Below are positions 1-5,704 of a DNA stretch of 5,704 bases, in pieces (position 1 is the first letter of the stretch; every line of letters begins with the position of its first letter). The notes below the pieces were generated by a model, which was not told where the DNA came from, searched no databases, and saw only the letters and a program-made list of their open reading frames with translations. The DNA lies in contig WTBG01000222.1 in assembly GCA_013139225.1 (NCBI GenBank), forward strand, positions 1 to 5,704. Direction: 5' to 3'. A program made the position numbers and the translations under genes. The stretch comes from Deltaproteobacteria bacterium (GTDB lineage Bacteria; Desulfobacterota; WTBG01).

Positions 1-899
1 TGGATGCTTTGAACAATTTGGGAGCCAGAGCGTACTCACTTGAAAATAATGGTTGCTGTCCTATCAGCGTTAAGGGGAGAATGAAGGGTGGGGAAACTGA
101 AGTGAGTGGTGTTACCTCTCAGTATCTATCAAGTCTCCTTATCAGCACCCCTCTTTTGGAAAAGGATACGGAAATTAGTGTCATTAACCTTCATGAGAAA
201 CCTTATGTGGAAATGACACTGACATGGTTAGATGAACAGCAAATAAACTACGAACGGGAGGGATGGGAAATCTTTCGAGTAAGGGGGAGACAAAGCTATC
301 ATCAATTTGATAAGAGGGTACCGGGAGATTTCTCTTCTGCTACTTTTCCGCTATGTGCTGCTGTGATTACACCTTCCCACCTCATGCTTAGAGGGCTGGA
401 TATGAATGATACCCAGGGTGATAAGGAGGTAATCACCATGCTTAAGAAAATGGGTGCTGGCATCCAAATAAAGAAGGAAGGTGTTTTAGTTGACTCAAGT
501 GAGTTAGTGGGGTGTGAGCTGGATTTGAACAACACTCCTGATGCCCTTCCTGCCCTGGCTGTGGTAGGTTGTTATGCAAAAGGAGAGACGATTCTGAAAA
601 ATGTAGCACAGGCCAGAATTAAGGAGACGGATCGGATTAAGGTGATGGCAACTGAGCTTTCAAAAATGGGAGCTGAAATTGAGGAGATGGAAGATGGGCT
701 TATTATTCGGCAGAGTGAGCTTCAAGGAACGAGAGTTAGTGGTTATCATGACCACCGGGTGGTGATGGCACTTTCACTTGCTGGAATGATAGCACAGGGA
801 GAGACAGAGATTGATAGTGCAGAATCTGTTGATATTACCTTCCCGGGGTATGTGGAAAAGATGTGCCGACTGGGTGCTCGGATGGAGATTGTGCCATAG
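1..899 (+). CDS. aroA: 3-phosphoshikimate 1-carboxyvinyltransferase (EPSP synthase), 5'-truncated
   Basis: EPSP synthase joins shikimate-3-phosphate and phosphoenolpyruvate in the cytoplasm, the sixth step of the shikimate pathway to chorismate. The gene enters the window already open: the frame begins at base 3 (Asp-Ala-Leu) and ends at TAG 897-899, giving 298 residues. Family members are about 420-430 aa, so roughly 130 N-terminal residues lie outside. Counting from that Asp, visible family motifs are GGETEVSGVTSQ (29-40, the shikimate-3-phosphate-binding SSQ region, here TSQ), PGDFSSATF (107-115), TPDALP (178-183, catalytic Asp180), RIKETDR (205-211, catalytic Glu208) and YHDHRVVMALSL (248-259, phosphoenolpyruvate-binding Arg252). 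The C-terminal ITFPGY motif has Ile278 where E. coli has Lys411, a position I believe varies among AroA classes. The catalytic residues in view are intact, so the enzyme is probably functional. Copy 1 of the intergenic repeat begins 11 bp after the stop. Confidence 0.96.
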   Translation, partial: DALNNLGARAYSLENNGCCPISVKGRMKGGETEVSGVTSQYLSSLLISTPLLEKDTEISVINLHEKPYVEMTLTWLDEQQINYEREGWEIFRVRGRQSYHQFDKRVPGDFSSATFPLCAAVITPSHLMLRGLDMNDTQGDKEVITMLKKMGAGIQIKKEGVLVDSSELVGCELDLNNTPDALPALAVVGCYAKGETILKNVAQARIKETDRIKVMATELSKMGAEIEEMEDGLIIRQSELQGTRVSGYHDHRVVMALSLAGMIAQGETEIDSAESVDITFPGYVEKMCRLGARMEIVP

Positions 900-910
900 G
901 GTACTAAATG

Positions 911-1058
911 CTATTCACCGCAGAGACCGCTAAGATAGCAGAGGTGATAAATTTGTTTTGCTGGGAGGGATTTCTTAATTAAATTGGAAAAAAAGAAGTT
1001 TATGTTTTTCTTTATATTTATTATTCTCAGCGTACTCTGCGATCTCTGTGGTGAATAG
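911..1058. repeat. Dispersed inverted repeat, copy 1
   Basis: Two 33-bp arms, 911-943 and 1026-1058, are reverse complements at 25 of 33 positions and enclose an 82-bp AT-rich centre. The outermost 9 bp, CTATTCACC and its complement, match perfectly. Each arm repeats a 9-bp unit; the left arm reads CGCAGAGAC, CGCTAAGAT, AGCAGAGGT. Bases 1024-1046 are identical to 1584-1606 in copy 2. As RNA this would form a long hairpin between aroA and the next gene, but no U-tract follows it. I recall similar CCGCAGAGA repeats scattered through environmental bacterial genomes; their function is unknown to me. An 88-codon antisense frame across this region is a by-product of the repeat. Confidence 0.85.
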
Positions 1059-1084
1059 TTACCTATTTTTTTGAATAGTCTGAT

Positions 1085-1088
1085 GGAG
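1085..1088 (+). promoter_or_regulatory. Ribosome binding site for the DUF1232 gene
   Basis: GGAG within TGGAGAC lies 4 bp before the ATG at 1093 and 7 bp before the adjacent in-frame ATG at 1096. The second spacing is closer to the usual optimum, so translation may start at 1096. The two candidate proteins differ by a single Met. Confidence 0.55.
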
Positions 1089-1092
1089 ACTA

Positions 1093-1527
1093 ATGATGAA
1101 AAAAGAAGATTTTTACCAGAAATTAAGAAACAGGGTAAAAGAGTGGGCGGTGCGAGAAGGAAAAGACAACAAGGCATTGAAGTATGTTCTTATGGCACCT
1201 GATTTCTTCCATTTGCTTTGCAAGTTAATGTTTGATCCCAGGATCCCCAGTGCCGAAAAGGCAAAAGTGGGTGGTGCTATTGCCTATTTTATCTCACCTA
1301 TTGATTTTGTGCCGGAGGGATTAGTCGGTCCCATAGGGTACGTTGACGATGTTGCTCTTGCTGCTTTTGTGTTAAATAGTGTTCTAAAAAGTGTTGGTCC
1401 GGAAATTCTGGAAGAACATTGGGCAGGTGATGGCGACGTGCTTAAGAACATTCAGGAGGTTTTGAGAGTTGCGGATGAGCTTGTTGGCTCAGGTATGTGG
1501 AAGAAAATCAAAAAGTTACTTAAATAG
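1093..1527 (+). CDS. DUF1232 / YkvA-family small protein
   Basis: This 144-residue protein matches the DUF1232 family (PF06803, YkvA-like). The diagnostic core runs from about residue 51 to 95: after a basic helical stretch comes AYFISPIDFVPEGLVGPIGY with a following VDDVALAA, the family's typical 'YxxsPiDliPd...GylDD' signature. The core is moderately hydrophobic and may associate with the membrane, but there is no signal peptide and no clear long transmembrane segment. The N-terminus (KKEDFYQKLRNRVKEW) and the C-terminus (MWKKIKKLLK) are basic and probably helical. Family function is not established, so I assign none. The gene sits alone between repeat copies 1 and 2. The start is supported by GGAG just upstream; the ATG at 1096 is an equal or better candidate than 1093. 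Stop is TAG. Confidence 0.85.
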   Translation: MMKKEDFYQKLRNRVKEWAVREGKDNKALKYVLMAPDFFHLLCKLMFDPRIPSAEKAKVGGAIAYFISPIDFVPEGLVGPIGYVDDVALAAFVLNSVLKSVGPEILEEHWAGDGDVLKNIQEVLRVADELVGSGMWKKIKKLLK

Positions 1528-1540
1528 TAAAAGTTAAGCT

Positions 1541-1617
1541 AACCGCCGAGAACGCTGGGATCGCAGAGATATAATATATATTCTTCTCAGCGTACTCTGC
1601 GATCTCCGCGGTGAATT
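1541..1617. repeat. Dispersed inverted repeat, copy 2
   Basis: The left arm (1541-1568) and right arm (1586-1613, with flanking similarity to 1617) are complementary at about 20 of 28 positions around a 17-bp AT-rich loop. This is the most compact of the three copies and the one most able to form a hairpin. The right arm shares a 23-bp identical block with copy 1 (1584-1606 versus 1024-1046), and both continue into GGTGAAT. The right end contains a GTG at 1611 in frame with the downstream ChaN-like gene, which lengthens the open frame without being a convincing start. There is no U-tract for an intrinsic terminator. Confidence 0.85.
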
Positions 1618-1676
1618 ATTACATTGGACGAAATAAAGTGAGTAGAGGTCGTTTTCTTTTCGTAGAAAAACTAAAT

Positions 1677-2618
1677 ATGCTTGCAAGTGTTGGGATTAAG
1701 GGAATGAAGATTTCTGGCTTGTTTATTTGCTGCGCGGTCTTATTTGCCGTTCTTTCATGTGTCCATCTCAGGGAAAAGACGTATTTAGATGTTTACCAGG
1801 GTGAGCCCATTTCTTTTGAAGAGATGCTAGAATCATTAACCAAAGCCAGAATAGTATACATAGGAGAAGTACATACCTTAAGGAGACACCACCGTTTTCA
1901 GCTTCGCGTAATTAAGGCTCTTTATCAGGAAGATGTTCCACTGGCCATTGGCCTGGAGATGCTACCATTTGAATCTCAGAGGTACCTTGATGCATGGATT
2001 GACGGGGAATTAAGCAAAAAAGAATTTCTCAATCTTATAAATTGGCAAAAAACATGGGGTATTGATTTTGGTTTATATAAGCCAATATTTGATTTTGCTC
2101 GGGAGAAGAAAATAAAGTTGCTTGCCCTGAATGTGCCACGGTATCTGGTCAAAAAGGTTGCACGAAAGGGTTTGTCAGGTTTAACAGATGATGACCAGGA
2201 TATGCTTCCACCTGTTACTCCTTCCTCGGAAGAACACAGGAGATATCTGGCTCTTTCGCTAAGCCGGCATAAAATGCTCAAAGAGGAATTTGAACAGTAT
2301 GGCTATGAAGCACAGGATCTATGGGATAGTACCATGGCTCATTATGTAATAAAATACCTGAAAAGTGATGAAGGAAAAGATAAGACGGTGGTAGTCCTTG
2401 CTGGTTCTGGACATATGGGATATGGGTATGGAATACCTGAGCGGGTATCTAACGCACTAAGCCTTCCCTATCGTATTATACTTCCCACTGCCAGTGGTGA
2501 TGTGAAGTTTAAAAAAGAGTGGGCGAAGCATGTAGAACCAGTTGAATTGACACATGAGGATTTTCATTTTATCAAAAGACCTGTTGCTGACTTCATTTTT
2601 TTGGTGCCACTGAGATAA
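1677..2618 (+). CDS. ChaN-family (PF04187) predicted lipoprotein
   Basis: The protein belongs to the ChaN / DUF399 family, related to Tiki and EreA-type folds; Campylobacter ChaN is an iron-regulated lipoprotein that binds heme. Numbered from the ATG at 1677 (313 aa), it has a lysine-containing N-terminus, a hydrophobic stretch (about 15-27) and a lipobox-like VLSC ending at Cys28, so it is probably exported and lipidated. Family motifs follow: YIGEVHT (61-67, including Glu64 and His66), GLEMLPFE (92-99) and AGSGHMGYGYGIPERV (242-257, His246). These acidic and His residues are the conserved pocket residues of the superfamily. The frame opens upstream to a GTG at 1611, but that lies inside repeat copy 2. 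ATG 1704 gives a shorter, classic 19-residue signal ending at the same Cys; neither ATG has a good Shine-Dalgarno, so the start is uncertain. bioF begins 6 bp after the stop, suggesting cotranscription. Heme binding here is inference only. Confidence 0.85.
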   Translation: MLASVGIKGMKISGLFICCAVLFAVLSCVHLREKTYLDVYQGEPISFEEMLESLTKARIVYIGEVHTLRRHHRFQLRVIKALYQEDVPLAIGLEMLPFESQRYLDAWIDGELSKKEFLNLINWQKTWGIDFGLYKPIFDFAREKKIKLLALNVPRYLVKKVARKGLSGLTDDDQDMLPPVTPSSEEHRRYLALSLSRHKMLKEEFEQYGYEAQDLWDSTMAHYVIKYLKSDEGKDKTVVVLAGSGHMGYGYGIPERVSNALSLPYRIILPTASGDVKFKKEWAKHVEPVELTHEDFHFIKRPVADFIFLVPLR

Positions 2619-2624
2619 ACGTCA

Positions 2625-3794
2625 ATGATGGACTTCTTGAATGAACAGTTGGAATCCTTGAAGAAGGCCGGTCTGTATCGCGCCCTTAAATCTTTAAGAG
2701 GACCCCAGACCGCTACCACCATTATTGATGAAAAGAGGGTGCTACAATTTTCGTCTAATAACTATTTGGGATTAGCAGATCACCCTCGATTAAAGGCTGC
2801 TGCGCAAGAGGCTATAAATAATTATGGTTCAGGTTCTGGTGCTTCCAGGCTGATTTGTGGTAATCTGGAGTTAAATGAGAAGTTAGAGGGTAAGATTGCT
2901 AAACTTAAAAAGAAGGAGAATGCCCTCCTGTTTAATACAGGGTACATGGCTAATATCGGGATAATAAGTACTCTCATGGGTGAAGAGGATGTTATTTTTA
3001 GTGACGAGTTCAATCATGCAAGTATCATCGATGGTTGCATGATGAGCAAGGCACAGACCAGGGTGTATCCCCATAAGGATATGGATGCCTTGGAGGACTT
3101 GCTTAAGGAATCGAAACAGTTTAAACACAGACTGATTGTTACCGACGGGATATTCAGTATGGATGGTGATATTGTCTCACTTCCAGAGCTGGTTAGTCTT
3201 GCGAAACAGTATGAGTGCATGCTGATGGTTGATGATGCTCATGCTACAGGAGTTCTGGGTGCTAACGGTGGAGGAACAGGAGAACATTTTTCTCTTGAAG
3301 ATAAGATTGATATCTCTATGGGAACGTTCGGGAAGGCCTTGGGTGGGTTTGGCGCTTTTGTAGCAGGCAGCCATATGTTGAGAGAGTTTTTAATTAATAG
3401 AGCGAGAACTTTCATTTTTACCACGGGACTTCCCCCTGCTGTGATAGCAAGCGGGATAGCAGCCCTTGAGTTGTTGGAAATGGAGCCGGAAATACGGGCT
3501 AAGCTATGGGAGAATGTAGGCTTCTTTAAAAATGGAATTAAAGAGTTAGGCTTTGATACACTTAATAGTGAGACACAGATTATTCCTGTTCTGGTGGGAG
3601 ATGCCTCTTTAACTATGCAGATGGGGGAGATGCTTCTTAAAGAAGGAGTGTTTATTCAAGGGATTCGTCCCCCGGCTGTTGCTCAAGGTTCATCCAGATT
3701 GAGGATTACCATCATGGCTACCCATGCCAGGGGAGAGTTAGAGTTCGCCCTTAAGGCATTAGAGAAAGTTGGAAAGAGTTTAGGGGTTATATGA
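2625..3794 (+). CDS. bioF: 8-amino-7-oxononanoate synthase
   Basis: BioF is a PLP-dependent alpha-oxoamine synthase that decarboxylatively condenses L-alanine with pimeloyl-ACP (or -CoA) to give 7-keto-8-aminopelargonate, the first step of biotin ring assembly. The 389-aa length is normal. Visible motifs are SSNNYLGLADHP (43-54), YGSGSGASRLICGN (67-80), FNHAS (129-133, His131 stacking on PLP), DDAHATGVLG (203-212, Asp203 and His206 holding the cofactor), GTFGKALGG (233-241, Schiff-base Lys237) and RTFIFTTGLPPA (261-272). The C-terminal GIRPPAVAQGSSRLRITI (346-363) resembles BioF ('IRPPTVPxGxxRLR') more than glycine C-acetyltransferase, and the neighbouring bioH and bioC support this. Start codons at 2625 and 2628 are adjacent with no strong ribosome binding site, so translation may be coupled to the upstream gene 6 bp away. 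Confidence 0.95.
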   Translation: MMDFLNEQLESLKKAGLYRALKSLRGPQTATTIIDEKRVLQFSSNNYLGLADHPRLKAAAQEAINNYGSGSGASRLICGNLELNEKLEGKIAKLKKKENALLFNTGYMANIGIISTLMGEEDVIFSDEFNHASIIDGCMMSKAQTRVYPHKDMDALEDLLKESKQFKHRLIVTDGIFSMDGDIVSLPELVSLAKQYECMLMVDDAHATGVLGANGGGTGEHFSLEDKIDISMGTFGKALGGFGAFVAGSHMLREFLINRARTFIFTTGLPPAVIASGIAALELLEMEPEIRAKLWENVGFFKNGIKELGFDTLNSETQIIPVLVGDASLTMQMGEMLLKEGVFIQGIRPPAVAQGSSRLRITIMATHARGELEFALKALEKVGKSLGVI

Positions 3795-3934
3795 TCGTAT
3801 TTCATTGGTCATGTGTTGTACGGTTGCGTTGCTTCTCATTCTCAAGTTGTTGATTTAACCTTACCACAACCGATCCACGTATACCGATACGAGTTGCGCA
3901 ACCTCAACCGATTTACACAACCGAGAAGTAAGGC
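3795..3934. other. Motif-rich intergenic region upstream of bioH
   Basis: This 140-bp gap splits bioF from bioH and shows unusual internal repetition. CAACCG occurs at 3867, 3905 and 3918, and its complement CGGTTG at 3821. ACCGAT occurs at 3869, 3883 and 3907. A perfect 10-bp palindrome GTTGCGCAAC lies at 3893-3902, and CGTAT/ATACG form a 5-bp hairpin with a 4-base loop at 3878-3891. The left side (3795-3826, TCGTAT...CGGTTG) pairs imperfectly with 3867-3892 (CAACCG...ATACGA). It does not resemble the CCGCAGAGA repeats elsewhere in the window. It could be a leader RNA, an operator region or the scar of a small mobile element. I cannot choose between these, and I see no convincing promoter or terminator in it. 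Confidence 0.5.
3893..3902. repeat. Perfect 10-bp palindrome GTTGCGCAAC
   Basis: This self-complementary decamer lies 33 bp before the bioH start. Its size and position would suit a small dimeric regulator's operator, but no regulator or matching second site is visible, so the role is open. Confidence 0.4.
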
Positions 3935-4747
3935 ATGCCTGTTTTTGAAACTCCAGATGGTGTGAAGCTCAACTTCCAGATGGAAGGAAGTGGCAAGACA
4001 TTATTGTTTCTTCATGGGTGGACTATGTGCTCACGGGTTTGGAAGTACCAGCTTGAATGGTTTGCAAAGGAGTATCAAGTTGTTGCTTTGGACCTAAGGG
4101 GACATGGCAGGTCTGAAAGCCCTGACGGAGATTATAGCTTTTCATATCTCTCCCAGGATATTATAGACTTCATCGAAGGATTGAAGATTGAAAAGCTTAC
4201 TCTTGTCGGGTGGTCACTTGCTGTTTCACTTATTCTGGGGGTTTTTGGTTCCCGTCTATCATGTGTTGATTCGATTGTGTTAGTTGATGGTACCCCCGCA
4301 TTCGTAGCCAGCGAGGAATTTCCTCATGGACTGCCTTCTCCAGTGGTGAAAAGGATGTTGAAGCTGGTAGATTCTAATTTTAGTCAAGCATTAAAGGTTT
4401 TTCACGATCTATTGCTTTCAAGTCAGGAATTGGAAGGGGAAAACAAGGACGAAATTTGGGACCTTTTGACCAATGAAAGCTATCTCCCGAGGCAGGAAGT
4501 AGCAAGTAAATCACTGTTTTCTTTCGCCAATGTGGATCTCAGAAGTAAGATAAAGGATGTAACGGTGCCAACCCTACTTGTTCATGGGGAAGAGGATAAG
4601 ATTTGCCCTGCAGGGGCTGCTCAATATATGAAAGAACACATTAAGAGTGCAGAGGTTGTTATTTTTCCTGAAGCAGGGCATGCCCCGTTTCTAACTCAGC
4701 CCGATGCCTTTAATCAACATCTAAGTTATTTTTTAAGCTCACTATAA
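3935..4747 (+). CDS. bioH: Pimeloyl-ACP methyl ester carboxylesterase (alpha/beta hydrolase)
   Basis: BioH hydrolyses the methyl ester of pimeloyl-ACP, ending the elongation phase of pimelate synthesis. This 270-aa alpha/beta hydrolase shows the oxyanion region LFLHGW (24-29), LDLRGHGRS (52-60), a nucleophile elbow GWSLA (92-96, Ser94), acid HGEEDKICP (217-225, Asp221) and base EAGHAPFLTQPDAF (246-259, His249). Resemblance to E. coli BioH as I recall it goes beyond the triad: GWSL, VDLRSKIKDVTVPTLLVHG versus VDLRQPLQNVSMPFLRLYG, GHAPFLTQPDAF versus AHAPFISHPAEF, and a cap segment (PAFVASEEFPHGLPSPVV) like 'PCFSARDEWPGIKPDVL'. The position between bioF and bioC agrees. Oddity: the last elbow residue is Ala96 rather than Gly. 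The ribosome binding site is weak (GAGAAGTAAGGC before ATG). A generic esterase of the same fold is the alternative. Confidence 0.85.
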   Translation: MPVFETPDGVKLNFQMEGSGKTLLFLHGWTMCSRVWKYQLEWFAKEYQVVALDLRGHGRSESPDGDYSFSYLSQDIIDFIEGLKIEKLTLVGWSLAVSLILGVFGSRLSCVDSIVLVDGTPAFVASEEFPHGLPSPVVKRMLKLVDSNFSQALKVFHDLLLSSQELEGENKDEIWDLLTNESYLPRQEVASKSLFSFANVDLRSKIKDVTVPTLLVHGEEDKICPAGAAQYMKEHIKSAEVVIFPEAGHAPFLTQPDAFNQHLSYFLSSL

Positions 4748-4751
4748 CTAG

Positions 4752-4875
4752 ATATTAACCGCAGAGACCGCAAAGAACGCAGAGGAACAAATATAAAGTG
4801 TTAAAAAATAGTGTGGGTAAGGTTGCTAAAAATTGCAGATTCTCTGCGTGTTCAGCGTCCTCTGCGGTGAAATAT
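4752..4875. repeat. Dispersed inverted repeat, copy 3
   Basis: The arms 4752-4784 and 4842-4875 are imperfect reverse complements flanking a 57-bp centre that does not resemble the centres of copies 1 and 2. The left arm shows the clearest 9-bp periodicity: CGCAGAGAC (4760), CGCAAAGAA (4769), CGCAGAGGA (4778). The right arm ends CTCTGCGGTGAAATAT. The copy begins 4 bp after the bioH stop and ends 23 bp before the bioC ATG, so it fills nearly all of the gap. An antisense frame across it encodes AEDAEHAE and LCVLCGLCG, the three-residue echoes of the 9-bp unit, and is not a gene. Confidence 0.87.
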
Positions 4876-4898
4876 AGTGAGGTTGAATAATTGCCATT

Positions 4899-5704
4899 AT
4901 GATTAATAAAAGAAGAATTAAAAAATCTTTTAGTTCTCATGCTTCCTCTTATGACCAGTCTGCTCACCTTCAGCAGAAGGTTGCAGGGGAGGTTGTCGAG
5001 CATGTAAAAGCTTTGGGGATTAGTCCAAACCGAATTTTAGATATTGGGACAGGTACGGGTTACATTGCACTGGAACTTAAAAAACTTTTTGCTTCTGCTG
5101 CCGTTCAGGCATGTGACATCGCTTGTGGAATGGTTATGGTAGCTAAGGCGAAGGGTGATGAGCTTTTTTGTGATCACCTTGATTTCATTGGTGCTGATGC
5201 TGAATATCTTCCCTATCGTGGAGAAAAGTTTGATCTGGTTATCTCAAGCCTTACCTATCAGTGGCTTAATGATTGGAGGTGTGCCATGAAGGAAGTTTTG
5301 AGAGTCTTACAAATGGGTGGAATGTTTCTCTTTACAGCATTGGGAAGTAAGACGCTTTTTGAATTGAGAGATTCCTATTCCCAATCCTATAGAGAATTGG
5401 GAAATAGTGGCGTATCTCATCTTCATAAATTTATTGATGAGAATACTCTACACGAACTTCTCGCTGAGGAGGGTTTTTTTGAGATTTCTGTGAAATCAAG
5501 GTTTGAAAAAAAGTATCACAATGGTGTTAAAGATTTACTTGTTCACTTAAAAGCTATTGGTGCTCAGAATGCTTCCCAATACAGTCCTTTAGGATTGGGG
5601 AAACCCAGGGTGTTTAGAAGAATGGTAGATATCTATGAAGAGCGGTATGGGAATGGTTTGAGTATTCCAGCTACCTATCAATTGCTGTATGGTTTTGGGA
5701 GAAA
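4899..5704 (+). CDS. bioC: Malonyl-ACP O-methyltransferase, 3' end beyond the window
   Basis: BioC uses S-adenosylmethionine to methylate the free carboxyl of malonyl-ACP, disguising it so that fatty-acid synthesis can extend it to pimeloyl-ACP methyl ester. The frame stays open to the window end (268 full codons), so only the C-terminal tip is missing. The N-terminus KKSFSSHASSYDQSAHLQQK (8-27) is the BioC-typical 'FsraAxxYDxxAxLQ' segment. SAM-binding motif I is DIGTGTG (48-54), with ACDIA (71-75, Asp73 as the likely ribose ligand), GADAEYLPY (98-106), FDLVISSLTYQWLNDW (111-126) and the post-motif region RVLQMGGMFLFTALG (135-149). The segment GAQNASQYSPLGLGK followed by IPATYQLLYG (257-266) is also family-typical. 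An in-frame TGA at 4884 fixes ATG 4899 as the first usual start. GAGG at 4879-4882 is 16 bp away, too far for a normal ribosome binding site. Confidence 0.95.
   Translation, partial: MINKRRIKKSFSSHASSYDQSAHLQQKVAGEVVEHVKALGISPNRILDIGTGTGYIALELKKLFASAAVQACDIACGMVMVAKAKGDELFCDHLDFIGADAEYLPYRGEKFDLVISSLTYQWLNDWRCAMKEVLRVLQMGGMFLFTALGSKTLFELRDSYSQSYRELGNSGVSHLHKFIDENTLHELLAEEGFFEISVKSRFEKKYHNGVKDLLVHLKAIGAQNASQYSPLGLGKPRVFRRMVDIYEERYGNGLSIPATYQLLYGFGR

Noticed and set aside
302..535. Antisense frame inside aroA, and similar antisense frames inside the ChaN-like gene and bioF
   Set aside because: They lie wholly opposite strongly supported coding sequence and show no domain features of their own.
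911..1177. Antisense 88-codon frame between aroA and the DUF1232 gene
   Set aside because: It runs across the arms of repeat copy 1 and into the start of the real gene, with low-complexity sequence and no recognisable domain or ribosome binding site.
1541..1613. Repeat copy 2 as an intrinsic terminator of the DUF1232 gene
   Set aside because: The hairpin is plausible, but no run of T follows it, and the same arms occur elsewhere as a dispersed repeat.
3850..3885. Possible sigma-70 promoter TTGATT ... TATACC before bioH
   Set aside because: The spacer is 24 bp and both boxes match only 4 of 6 positions, so it is not supportable.
3817..3920. Possible BirA-type biotin operator: TTGTACGGT at 3817 and GATTTACACAA at 3910
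   Set aside because: The half sites only loosely resemble TTGTAAACC/GGTTTACAA and lie about 84 bp apart, against about 15 bp in known sites.
911..4875. Intergenic repeats as a CRISPR array
   Set aside because: The copies are inverted pairs, irregularly spaced by hundreds to thousands of bases with genes between them, and no cas gene is visible.
4755..5003. Antisense 82-codon frame between bioH and bioC
   Set aside because: Its sequence (AEDAEHAE, LCVLCGLCG) is the direct translation of the 9-bp repeat units, and it overlaps the well-supported bioC N-terminus.

Overview
The window is a stretch of bacterial chromosome at roughly 43 percent GC (estimated by eye). All genes lie on the plus strand. 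A predicted lipoprotein (ChaN family) points to a Gram-negative cell. The gene order aroA - ykvA-like - chaN-like - bioF - bioH - bioC, with dispersed 'CCGCAGAGA' inverted repeats between genes, would fit an environmental anaerobic lineage such as Desulfobacterota, Nitrospirota or anammox-type Planctomycetota. This placement is an impression from gene content and repeats, and the sequence alone does not settle it.

Layout: 1-899 is the 3' two thirds of aroA (EPSP synthase, shikimate pathway). 900-1092 holds a long imperfect inverted repeat (copy 1). 1093-1527 is a small DUF1232/YkvA-type protein. 1528-1676 holds copy 2 of the repeat. 1677-2618 encodes a ChaN-family (PF04187, Tiki/EreA-like) lipoprotein, followed after 6 bp by bioF (2625-3794). 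A 140-bp gap with clustered CAACCG motifs and several inverted repeats (3795-3934) precedes an alpha/beta hydrolase that I identify as BioH (3935-4747). Copy 3 of the repeat (4752-4875) separates bioH from bioC (4899 to the window end, open at the edge).

The functional core is biotin synthesis. BioC methylates malonyl-ACP so that fatty-acid synthesis can elongate it. BioH removes the methyl group from pimeloyl-ACP methyl ester. BioF condenses pimeloyl-ACP with L-alanine to 7-keto-8-aminopelargonate. bioA, bioD and bioB are not in view and may lie downstream. The ChaN-like gene is close enough to bioF to be cotranscribed, but its role in this locus is unknown.

I see no unambiguous new system. 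The most notable signals are three copies in about 4 kb of an inverted repeat whose arms are built on a 9-bp period, an Ala in place of the last Gly of the BioH nucleophile elbow (GWSLA), and the motif-rich gap upstream of bioH.
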